DNA of 64,000 nt from Chrysoporthe austroafricana (lineage: Eukaryota > Ascomycota > Sordariomycetes > Diaporthales > Cryphonectriaceae). This document shows, piece after piece, positions 1 to 9,277 of this stretch; the stretch's first letter is position 1; each line of letters opens with the position of its first letter. The position numbers were made by a program, and so were the translations under genes. Under the pieces are notes generated by a model. That model was not told the origin of the DNA. It was given only the letters and a program-made list of their open reading frames with translations, and made no database searches. Location: NCBI GenBank assembly GCA_001051155.2, contig JYIP02000004.1, positions 683,576-747,575 of the forward strand, given 5' to 3'.

Positions 1-366
1 GGCGCAGCTGTAGATGTCTATGCTAGGCTTGGAGGACTTGCCCGTGCGGTAAGCCAGTATCTTGGTCTCGTCACGATACAACGCTACATGACGTCAGCTG
101 GTCATGTTTTCTTTCATCGAAGATGAAGCAATTTTGAGATTGTGGAGGCAGCAGTCCTACCACACTACATCGCATCCCGGAGACCCGAAGCAGAAGAGGA
201 AGCAAGAGAGCCAGCACACACCTACAGCCCCACCGTAGGGAGCTCCAGCGACGAAGAAGTTGTCGAGGTCTAGGTCGAGGTCGAACACGGCTGTATACAG
301 CTGTGTCTTGCGGTAGAACCGATCGCCCACCTTCTCCCAGCCGGCCGTGGGGTGCGTCGTGTCCAT
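1..366 (-). CDS. vps16: Vacuolar protein sorting protein VPS16, N-terminal part (runs off the window)
   Basis: Partial gene; the rest lies beyond base 1. Exon 1 is 222-366, the intron is 84-221 (GTGTGT donor, TAG acceptor, phase 1) and exon 2 runs 83 to below 1. The joined product starts MDTTHPTAGWEKVGDRFYRK and continues through AGAPYGGAV into ALYRDETKILAYRTGKSS. This is the conserved start of the Vps16 N-terminal beta-propeller region. Vps16 is a core subunit of the HOPS and CORVET tethering complexes; with Vps33 it promotes SNARE-driven fusion at endosomes and the vacuole. The ATG at 364-366 is the natural start because conservation begins there. It is divergent from ATG16, with about 640 bases between the two starts. 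Identification is from remembered family sequence. Confidence 0.85.
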
Positions 367-1004
367 CTTCCTAGATATCGATGATCAACACATCTTTGAC
401 CCGTCGCAGCCTCGGAGGGAAACAAAAAGGGTGAAACCCTCGTATTTATTCGGCAAGACCTATATCTGGTGGCTGCCTGCAGGGGTTCGCTCCTCCGTGT
501 GTCTGCAGCGGCAAGAAGGGTTGAGCAATGGCCGAGATGTCTTGTCTTGGGGGGTCTGCGGCGAGGTGAGTGAGGTTCGGCCGAGGCCCTCAAGTAGTGA
601 GCAACGTCGACCTGCGTTAGGCAGTACAAGACTGACAAGGTCCAGAGCCACAGCGTCCTGGCACTACAGCACACGCTATCGATAAGGCCCAACGCACATT
701 GACGGCGCGCACCTCCTCACACGCTCACATGTCTCTGCTGATCAGAGCTGTGCGGCCTGGTCCCCGCCGCCGGGACCACGCCGAGCAATCACAACCAGCC
801 GCCGCCCACCCTGCAGACATGGATCCACCCGCCGCGGGACCGCCGTCATCGCGCTGCTCAGACGACCAGGACGGCTGGGAGGTGATCCCCTCCATCTCCG
901 ATACGCCAACCAGGACACCCACCGCGCAGGACGATCTCGAAACTACCGCTGTGGCGGTACGAGGCATCGTGTATACTGCTCTGCAGCCGCAGGAGGACTC
1001 CATC
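367..1004. promoter_or_regulatory. Divergent intergenic region between VPS16 and ATG16
   Basis: The region holds the promoters and leaders of two divergently transcribed genes. No convincing TATA box was picked out. From 699 to 1004 the frame of ATG16 stays open without a stop, with in-frame ATGs at 729 and 819 (see findings). Other reading frames here look like chance. Confidence 0.5.
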
Positions 1005-1739
1005 ATGCCTGGTTGGAAGGACGACTACCTCTCCTCGCTGCTCGAGGCCGAGAGGAACAACCCGGTCAACCTTGACCTCGTCGATGCCTGTACGTCTCTC
1101 TCCTCTTGACATGAGCCTGAACACCCCCGGGCGCAGCTTTTCCTCTACCTCTCCGTCGCCCACCCAGTCCGGCTTACAGGATCTCTCCCCTCCGCCCCAG
1201 GCTCCCACCTCAACGACAAGATCGCACTCCTCGAGGCCGAAAGGGCCCAGGCAGCACAGCAGCAGGCCACCGGCGCCACCTCGCCGCCGAACCCGCCGAC
1301 GCCCGACCCCGCGTCCACCCTCGCCGCGACCGCCACAGCGACCGACCCGGTCCTCCTCCGCCTGCGTGCCGACCTGGCGCACGCCCTGCGCCAGAACACG
1401 GCCCTATCCGCGCGGCTGCGCACCGCGGCGGCGGAGCGCGACCGCCTGCTGGCGCTCACGCGGTCGCAGGAGGGAACCATCGCGTCGCTCGGCGCGGAGC
1501 GCGGCACCCTCGCCCGTCGGGTCCGTGACCAGGCCGAGGAGCTGCGCGGCAAGAAGCAGATGCTCGAGCAGGTGCAGGACGAGGTGCTCACGCTCGAGAT
1601 GCAGCTGAATGTGGCCGAGCAGCAGAAGACCAAGATCGCCGCCGAGAACAAGAACCTGATCGACCGGTGGATGAAGAGGGCGGAGCTGGAGGCGAGGGAG
1701 ATGAACGCCGCGAACGAGAGGGGTCCTGAGGGGGCATGA
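1005..1739 (+). CDS. atg16: Autophagy protein Atg16
   Basis: Exons 1005-1089 and 1201-1739 give 207 residues, the usual size of fungal Atg16. Atg16 is a coiled-coil protein that dimerises and binds the Atg12-Atg5 conjugate; the complex directs Atg8 lipidation at the growing autophagosome. The product begins MPGWKDDYLSSLLEAERNNP, the short N-terminal helix that contacts Atg5. After it comes a long heptad-rich coiled coil ending LNVAEQQKTKIAAENKNLID then RWMKRAEL, a typical Atg16 C-terminus. The intron (1090-1200) splits a Cys codon; an alternative AG at about 1179 would break the frame. The central segment (residues about 45-85) is rich in Ala, Pro and Thr. Start 1005 is chosen by family alignment, but the same frame is open upstream to 699. 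Confidence 0.85.
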
Positions 1740-2327
1740 AGTGCTGGACACACGCACCAGACAAGACAGGTCCTGAAGATTCTATGATACCCCGGATCGG
1801 TACTGAGTTTCTTTCCTTTTTTTTTCCTTTCTTTTTTCCCTTGCATTCGCTCCCTTTTGTGCTTCTTTTCTTGACGGAGTTATTCGGAAGAAGGCACTCG
1901 CTCGTCAATAGACGGACGAAACTCTGCACAGCCTGCCTGTCTTCCGAATAACTCCACCAAGGAAAGAAGAACAAAAGGGAGCGAATGCAAGCAAGGCAGG
2001 CTTTGCTGTTCTATATGGTATGCTATGCTCGCTGTGGATGCTGCCCAAAGGTGTGTATAGACCCCTTGCTTGATGCATATGTACAGCCACCTCCCTCAAC
2101 CCCTTCGCTGCAACACTCTCTCCTCGATGCTCGCTTCCCAACACTGACAATCCAGGCAACTCTACCCACTCCCGATGCCAAAGTGGGTATAATAATACAG
2201 AAACCGCGTCCAACCACCGACGCTGTCGAAAAGTGCCCACAGATGCCGTTCGTGCCAGATCAACACCTATAGGGAACAAAGATCTCCGTCGTCATTCTCC
2301 AGCCACGGACATCCGCTTGAGATCGTC
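1740..2327. other. Convergent intergenic region, ATG16 / DOT1
   Basis: This is the 3' flank of both genes. It begins with a pyrimidine-rich stretch (1810-1840) and contains the long inverted repeat annotated separately. No gene was seen. Confidence 0.6.
1840..1991. repeat. Long inverted repeat (51-bp arms, 50-bp loop)
   Basis: The left arm is 1840-1890 and the right arm 1941-1991. Read as reverse complements they match at 47 of 51 positions. Arm ends are CTTGCATTCGCTCCC and TATTCGGAAG. The spacer is 1891-1940. It lies about 100 bases after the ATG16 stop, so it probably falls in its 3' UTR or just beyond. The nature (MITE-like insertion or structured RNA) is unknown. Confidence 0.85.
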
Positions 2328-3985
2328 CTACAACTCCTGGCCTCTTTCGATCTTGGTGGTGATGTGGTAGTCTCCTGTCGAATCCGTCCAGCTGACGCCA
2401 TTCTCAGGCCAGCGGTGGCACTCCGGCTCCGACAAGATGCTGCTGGCGATATCGTTCTCGTTGTACTTTGATGACGTGGTAAACTTCTTGAGCGACACGA
2501 TCTTGCAGCCCTTCCTCAGGTCTAAGAACTTTATCTTGAGCCGCTCGGTCAGGTCTGGTGTAAACGCCTGGTTGTTGGCGAGCACCACGTCGGCACGCTT
2601 CAGCATCTCGCCAATCTCCTGGTTGTTGAGGAAGTCGTCCTTAATGATGCGGACCTTGCCCGGCTGGATGCCCCACAGCTTGCACCGTGCCTCGAACTCT
2701 CGGTACTGGTCCTTGGCCAGCTTCGAGGCATCGTCCATCATCTCGCAGCCCCAGCTCTCGCAGCCGATCTGCAGCGCCGCCTGGAGCACGACATTACCGA
2801 CTCCAGAGCCAAGATCGACAAAAGTCTGCTTAGAGGTCATCTGCAGGTCGGTGCACAACACCTTGGTGACAAAATTATGCTTCATCTCCCCATAGATGTT
2901 GTCCGTGCCATTTGTGTACCTTCTGAGACGGTCCACATTTGGCGTTACCACCCGATCATAGACCTGTTGGAGAATATGCGTAACGAGGTCTTCGGACAAG
3001 TCATGTTGTCTGTCGATGGTCTTGAGAATGGCACCCTTCTTGAGCTGGTCGAGGATGGTCCGGTTGTAATCGTCGATTGCCTCCCGGAATGCGCCAATGT
3101 CCAGGATCCTCTCGTTGGAATTCCGCTCTAATTTTCGAATAATGACGCTCAGTTCCTTCTTGACATCCTCGTCGGTGATATATGTTTCCTTGACGTTCTT
3201 GACCACCTTGATGATGTCCTTGATGACGTCGAGTTTGTCCCTCTGGTTGACAAGCTCAAACCTGCCGTCAACAGTCAGCGCTGTGTCCTGCCGGCTAGAC
3301 CTCGGCCCGGTAAAGTTTTATAAAACTGTCGCACGTACCGTTCTCTCGTCAGCGAGCCGGGGTACTGCAGCTCCACGGCAGAGTCCTCGTCACTCGCCTG
3401 GGGGAACGACTTCAGGTCGCCCAGCGCGAGCGAGACCACATTCGCGGCGTGGACGAACCGCAGCGGCCTCCCGCTCTTGTCCTCATACCCGTTGCCCGCG
3501 AGCTCCATTAGCGCCGCGCTGGGCAGCCTGCGGTCCGGATCGGTGCGCCGCAGCTGCTTGCGCCTCTTGAGCCTGTTCTCCCAGTCGTCGTCGCTGTCCT
3601 CGCCGTCCGAGGCCTCGAAGGCCACGCGCGTCTCGCTGTCCGTCGCGGGCGAGCGTATGCGCTTGTTTCGCGACGGGGCGGAGGGCACGGCGAGGTAGTG
3701 GCGGTCGTCGGCGGAGGAGGAGGAGGCGAAGGGGCTGTTGCTGGCGCGCGCGCGGCCCGAGGAGGGCCGCTTAAGGCCCCTCGGCGCTGACGCGGGGCGC
3801 GAGGGCGTCTTGCCCGCGCTGGTCGCGCGCGACGAGGAGCCGCTGAGGGGCGTTCGCGGTTTGGAGCTGGAGCTGCTCGGGGCGGCGGCCTCGGCGCCGA
3901 CGGTGCGAACCTTGACCTTGGGTGTCGGGAGCGTCTTGGGGGTAAACCTCCGCTGGTTCGAGAACATCCTGGGAGCTACGGACAA
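2328..3985 (-). CDS. dot1: Histone H3-K79 methyltransferase Dot1
   Basis: Exon 1 is 3339-3985 and exon 2 is 2328-3261, with a 77-base intron (GTACGT donor, GGCAG acceptor); total about 526 residues. Dot1 transfers methyl groups from S-adenosylmethionine to Lys79 of histone H3 and acts in telomeric silencing and the DNA-damage response. The first about 150 residues are basic, Ser/Pro-rich and disordered, as in other fungal Dot1 proteins. The catalytic fold follows in exon 2: YTNGTDNIYGEM, the AdoMet motif VDLGSGVGNVVLQAALQIGC, then VVLANNQAF and a C-terminal strand region ending ITTKIERGQEL. The splice gives RERFELVNQRDKLDVIKDII, which reads smoothly across the joint. An alternative start is the in-frame ATG at 3967. 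Confidence 0.9.
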
Positions 3986-4412
3986 CGCGCGAGGCTGGGG
4001 CGGACTCGAGTCGGATGGGGCGGAAGATGTCAGACGGCGGGCGCAGGTGAGTGCGATCGCGTGCCAGGAGTTAAGTATACGGGACTAGAACTAGACAGGA
4101 CAAGAGGACGTCGCCTGGAGCGGCTGACAGTAATGCGGTCGGTGTCTAACGCTGAAGGAGAGGAAAATATGCTGGGAAGCAATACAGAAGGACACGCGCA
4201 GATAAAGACGGTGTAAGGACGCAGAAGAAATCCAACCAAGGCGTCGCCCTGAACAGGTTTGCACAGGCAGAAGATCCGATGGGAAGGCGGCGGCGGCGGC
4301 GGCGGGCGGGTGGTGGGGTGAGCAGCCAAGGAAAGAAACCTCCGCGTACGTGCCCAGCAGGTTCGCAAATCCAGCCCAGGCCCCCAGCACGCACGAGCGA
4401 GGGCCTCCGCCT

Positions 4413-4454
4413 TATGCCTGTGCCTGTGCCTGCGCTTGTGCATGCGCCTGTGTA
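4413..4454. repeat. GCCTGT-type hexamer tandem repeat
   Basis: Imperfect copies of a six-base unit (tgcctg) run through 4413-4454, drifting to tgcgct and catgcgcc at the right end. Confidence 0.7.
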
Positions 4455-4994
4455 CCCAGTATGCAGGGTCGCCTGCTGACAAAGTGTCCCCCCTGCACGC
4501 CCTGCAGTGACAGGGCCGGGGACGGGGGACAGGAACCAAGCAAGACCTGCAGAGACATTTCCCAGCGGGTCGGGTCGACCTGTCGCACTAAGGAGAAGCA
4601 GCGGCAGACACAGGCCAAGATCTGGACCAGCAGGTCCCTCTCCTTATAAGGCTGACACCCTCCCTCCCCAACGTTGTAAAGGAAGCCCAGCCCACCCAAA
4701 TGTCTGCCAGGCCACGGCAACAGAATCACAGACCCCGAGGAGGCTGTCAATGCCAACCGCCAACCGACAGAGGTTCACTGCAGGAAGACGACGTGCTGCG
4801 AGCAACCTGCTATAGGTGTTAGTCCTTTTGAGGGACAGGGCCTCCAGCACCATTTTGAAACGGCGATACGTCTCACGTACTGCCTGGAGGCTTCGAGTAG
4901 GTGGCGCGACCTCTGATGATTCCTCAATGCCCCCACAAATGGTCCTCCGACACAGCGGCTCGCCGCGATAATTCAGCGGTTGCCGAAAGGTATG

Positions 4995-5022
4995 GTATAT
5001 ATATGTGAAATATATATATATC
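4995..5022. repeat. TA-rich microsatellite
   Basis: Two short alternating TA tracts are separated by gtgaaa. Simple-sequence repeat in gene-free DNA. Confidence 0.75.
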
Positions 5023-5465
5023 TGCACCTCTATACATGCTAGTTCGCCTCTCAATAGGCACCGCCACCTTGCTAGCTGCAGCCCGGGTCAGGCTGAGTTC
5101 GAAGAAGCATGAGATTGTCAGACCTTTCACCGGGAGGTGCGGCCTCCCTCCCTCCCTCCCTCCCTGGGGACTTGCGCGTCAGGGCTGTGGACCTTGACGC
5201 GACTGGCTCTTCTACTCTGGTCTGTCCTAGGGTTCTGTCTCCCTCCCGTGGAGGGGTGTTACCCATAGCCTGCCGCGTTAAGATCATCATCGCCTCGGGC
5301 TCCGAGGAAGCTGTCCACATGCTCTACGGACATGAACCTTGACAGCCGTCCCGGGGCCGTTCCTGCGGGCAGAAGGAGCACATGAGGCGCAGCAAGGCAG
5401 ACAGTCAGGACCGGACCGGACTATTGCCGCATCCAGTTGAGACGCTGTAGTAAAAGTCTTGATCG

Positions 5466-6954
5466 TCAAGTGCTGCCGGATTCTATTGGGGACAGAACAT
5501 CCCTTCGCTCCTCTGTGACTACCCATTTCGTCTCGATCGTGATCCCCGCGCCACCCGCGCTCATCGGCAATCGCCTCGTCGAGTCCCCGTCCCAGTCCCC
5601 CTCGGACCCTTCGCTCACTGTCCGGCACCTGGACTTGGGCCGGGAGCGCTGCCCCGGCTCGCACCTCGTGTCTCCCCGCCCGACCGTCGCCGTGAAGTGC
5701 ACGTGGTCCTTCCCGTAGATCGTCTCCAGCGGGAGCCCGTTGGTAACGCCCTCCACGAGGAACTTGTGGCTCTTCGGGTCCCTATTGCCGTCTCGTAGCC
5801 GCGAGACGTACTCATCCTCCTCCTTGTCATAGAACCTCCGGTAGCGCCAGTAGGAGTAGAGGGGCAGGAGCATCGGCAGGCTGTTGCAGAAGATGCTGAG
5901 GTTGACCTCCAGGACCGAGAGGAAGGCGATCTCGCTTCGAGCGACCTATGTATCGTGTTAGCGAGGTGGATGGGACTCGTTGGGAGGGCAAGGGGGGGGG
6001 GTTGCTCTACCAGTGGCCGCGCTGCGCCCACCGCCTGGACGAGACGAAGCATGCGGAGGATGGAGACCCAGGTTACGCTACAGCAAATTAGGTATTAGCA
6101 TCTGAGGACTGCATTGTGCTCGGCTGGTCCAGGCTAGCTGCTGCTGCTGCTGGTGGAGCGGCCGACGAGTACTCACCCGATACTAAGCAGGAACACGCCA
6201 GTCAGGCCAAGACGGGTCGATATGCTGACTGTCTTTAGGGACCAGATCGTAAAGAGCGGCAGAAAGTTGATGATCATGTTCGTTGTGCAGTTGTAGATAC
6301 CGGAGGATAAGGAGCTTGCGGTGCTGGAGCTACACTGACTAAATCCGAACTCGACCTGGCCGTTGTGGACATGGCAGACGAAGATAGACTGCAGGAAGTT
6401 ACCCAGGCCCCAGACCGCGACGAGAGCCATCATCCATTTTGTGGCCCGTCGTGTCGCGCCGTGCGTGAAGACGCGAAGGTAAAAGAACAGGACGGAGAGC
6501 TTCACGGTCAAGATGCACACGTTGTAGGTAAGTACGAAGGGGACGAAGACCTAGTGCTCTCGTCAGTCAAGACTCTTGCCGGAAACCGAGGTTCTGGGGT
6601 TTGCAGGCGTACGACGGCCATGTATCTCTGGTTCGCCACTGGAACATCCTCATTGTCGTATCCGGATCCTGCCGTAGCCCCTGGCAGTTGGCGTTGATCA
6701 GCTTGCGATCTTCAGAAGGTCGAGGTGAGACCTGCGGATCTTGCAAACTCACAAAGGCCGTCGCAGACCAGAAGTCCGACAGCTTGCGGGACGGCCGCAA
6801 GTATCAGGTAGTCGTCCCATCCCAACTTTGAGCCCGTCACCAGCCGAGCCACGAAACGCAAAGCCACCACCAACACCGCGAGGAAGACCACGACAGAATC
6901 CCCAATGAGCTGGCTCTCGATAAAGGACAGGATTGGAAGGATCGTGTGCTCCAT
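5466..6954 (-). CDS. Fungal rhodopsin-fold (PTH11-like) integral membrane protein
   Basis: Five exons (6753-6954, 6613-6680, 6177-6550, 6011-6077, 5466-5945) give 396 residues in one continuous frame. Hydrophobic segments follow the seven-helix pattern of the fungal rhodopsin-domain family. TM1 lies in GDSVVVFLAVLVVALRFVAR, followed by the conserved GWDDYLILAA. TM3 spans the region around VKLSVLFFYLRVF and later helices include NMIINFLPLFTIW and GLTGVFLLSIG. EVNLSIFCNSLPML precedes a long charged cytosolic tail. The family includes PTH11-like receptors and many uncharacterised proteins near secondary-metabolite genes; its ligand cannot be told. Start 6954 is chosen because it precedes TM1 directly; a non-ATG-proximal extension upstream to 7047 is less likely. 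One intron carries a C10 run. Confidence 0.8.
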
Positions 6955-8338
6955 TGCTATATCGTCCCGCGACGAGCTGCGAGGCGCAGCCTTCCGGTCT
7001 CTCTTGTGTGCGCCGAAAGGTGGTCGGCGTGGGCGACCAAAGAGCAAAACGACAGTGAGTCGGGCCTGCGCTTCATGTCAAGTCGATCGAGCGGCTGTAT
7101 TATGTAAATCAAAACATCGCGTCCGTCAAGCGATGTAATACTTTCGCGGGGGAATCCGCCCAATCTGTTAAGTTATTGCGGGCGCGGCTTTCAGTTTAAC
7201 CCCATCCTTTTTCCTTCGACCTCTTCTTTTTGGTCTCCCAGCCCCTTGGTAGCAGCGTGTGGGGATCGATCCTTTCAAGAAGTATTACTGGCTGGGCGGA
7301 GATAATGAGCATAGCTGAGAAGCGTGCTTGGACCACCATGTGACATTGCCATATGGCTGGGTCCCGCCAAGTGGGTACAGAACCCGGTCCCAAACGTGAA
7401 GTTATTCGTTACTAGTCAGCCCAGTCGACGAGGAACTTGCCGGATAGGCTGCATCTTCAGGGAGGCCAGGTCTCCCGATACCTCCGTACCAGTACCGGTG
7501 TAATGGCTCAAAGGGGCTAAGTGTTTCAAAGCCATAGATTCTGATCTTCATGCGCGACGCTTCACAAAGCATATCTGCCTAATGTGGGCTGCTCGGGATC
7601 GACTACGTCTCGATACGACCAGGCCACGATGACATACGATCTGGCTGCTGTTGAAGACAACAATCGGCCAAGTCGCTTTCGTCCCTCTCCCGTTTCAAAT
7701 GAGGAGTGTAGGGTCCCCAGCGAGGACTGTCCGCGGAGAACCACTTTTTGAGAGCATCTAGCCGGCACACTCCGCGGTGGATGTTCTTTTGGTAGGGGTT
7801 AGACGTTATCGATATTGCGCCTGACTGGCCCTGAGTCATGCCTCGGGACGCTGCTTTGATTAGTCGTGTGCAGCTCATGGTGGAGGGCAAACTACTATAG
7901 TAGCGTGCTCCAGCAAGCCCACTTTTACAGGGTCTTAGTAGCTACAATGACGCCTCTGGGTTCATGGATCACGGCTTTCGCTTTCTATCCAGTCCTATGG
8001 CACCAGTGGGCACGTACAGGACGCTGTGGCGCAATTCATCTGACGAACGGAAGTGCCGTTTCCAACCAGATGGTGCCGCGTATAGAACCGCTTATAGACT
8101 GCACTTGACTCGAGAATCTCTCCCCACTCCTCTTTTCCCGCGCGCCTCCCCCACCCAAAACAATAAGACAACCTCTTGGACAAGCCTCAAGGCTGTTAGT
8201 GACGACCGACACCCGTCTCGACATCGTCATGTGCTGCCTTTGCCATGTCCTGACCACATAGGTTCTGCTGTGCCACCAGGCTGTCCGAGCTATGGTAACA
8301 AGCGGGAGACCCGCAGGCCGAGCAAGATACCTGAGCTG
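6955..8338. other. Gene-free region
   Basis: About 1.4 kb holding the promoter of the rhodopsin-fold gene and the 3' flank of the small gene at 8339. A minus-strand open frame (7603-7890) is present but shows no recognisable family features. Frames on the plus strand after 7964 are antisense to the small gene. Confidence 0.4.
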
Positions 8339-8626
8339 CTACACCGGCTTGTCACCGTCCCTGTCCTTCTTGGACTTCGCAATCGTCGAGATAATGGCCT
8401 CGTGCCTATCGATCACAGCTGCCACGGCGTTCTTCAGGTTCTTGCTCTGCTCCTGGATCTCAGGGTCGTTGACGATGGTCGCGGCATTGGGATCGTCCGG
8501 GATGACGCGAGCCAGCGCAAAGTAGAGCTTCTTGTCGATGAGCTTCCCGATCTCGTCCATGACTTCCTTCTCACGAGCCTCCATAAGACCAGGCGTCAGG
8601 CCCTGGTCGTGCGCCTTGAAAGACAT
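8339..8626 (-). CDS. Small hypothetical protein, 95 residues
   Basis: Single-exon frame starting MSFKAHDQGLTPGLMEAREK and ending KDRDGDKPV. Composition is protein-like: amphipathic helical runs with charged residues (EAREKEVMDEIGKLIDKK, EIQEQSKNLKNAVAAVIDRH) and a balanced residue mix, unlike the shadow frames around it. It has no signal peptide, membrane segment or known motif that I recognise. The ATG is followed by a good coding bias, and the stop is TAG. It may be a subunit of some larger complex, given its all-helical look, but that is only a guess. Confidence 0.55.
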   Translation of the reverse strand: MSFKAHDQGLTPGLMEAREKEVMDEIGKLIDKKLYFALARVIPDDPNAATIVNDPEIQEQSKNLKNAVAAVIDRHEAIISTIAKSKKDRDGDKPV

Positions 8627-9277
8627 GGTCGCGACCCGCCTCGTGGTAATTTATAATTTGAGGCTGTGTATAAGACAATCTTTCGCTGACGCCGTCGGCG
8701 CATGAGAATAGCAGTGGCAGCAAATAATCACGGGCTGAAAACGACGAGAAGCCAGATACCGATATCGATCAACTCTGCGAAGAGGCGGAGACGAGTGATG
8801 TTGAGACGACCGCATTGAGATGACGTAACCCCGGTCTGCTTAGCTCAGCTTTCGATAACCCCTGAACTAGAGTCTCATCCACGTCGTTTAGCTTTCTCAA
8901 AAGACTTGAAGCATCATCATCAAAATTGCGACCAGAACATATCTGCACATACGCTCTAGGCTGTCGCCGCACGATGGTCTGTTCGCTGGTGAAACCTCAT
9001 CCAAGAACGATGCCTAGTTTTAGGATCCCTTTGCCACCATAATCCTATGAGTGACAAGATGTTGGGAGCAAATGGCATCTGGGGTCTGACTTCGCCGGTG
9101 GTCACCAGCGACGATTGTCAGCCAATCTGTTTGGACGAAAGTTGAGTTCACATGCTACGAGAGGCTAGATGAGCCTTGGAGAGCGCCTTCTTTTCATTTT
9201 AGCCAAGTGCGTATTTGCGTTCTCTTTTCAGCGCTTGAGCACGCAAGTAATCGCTGCCACCTCTATTACTGAACAGA
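8627..9277. other. Intergenic region
   Basis: 650 bases between the start of the small gene and the 3' end of the ankyrin/CorA-like gene. It holds the small gene's promoter and the 3' UTR of its neighbour; no further gene is supported. Confidence 0.4.

Larger units (their letters stand above)
3986..5465. other. Gene-free region upstream of DOT1
   Basis: About 1.5 kb without a convincing gene. It contains the DOT1 promoter and leader. Visible low-complexity features are a GCCTGT-type tandem repeat (4413-4454), alternating TA tracts (about 4995-5022) and a CCCT tandem repeat (about 5145-5165). Reading frames here are short or compositionally biased. Confidence 0.5.

Noticed and set aside
1145..1846. 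Long minus-strand and alternate plus-strand frames over ATG16
   Set aside because: They are GC-rich shadows of the ATG16 coiled-coil exon.
7964..8656. 230-codon plus-strand frame
   Set aside because: Its second half is antisense to the small 95-residue gene and the first half is low-confidence, stop-poor sequence without motifs.
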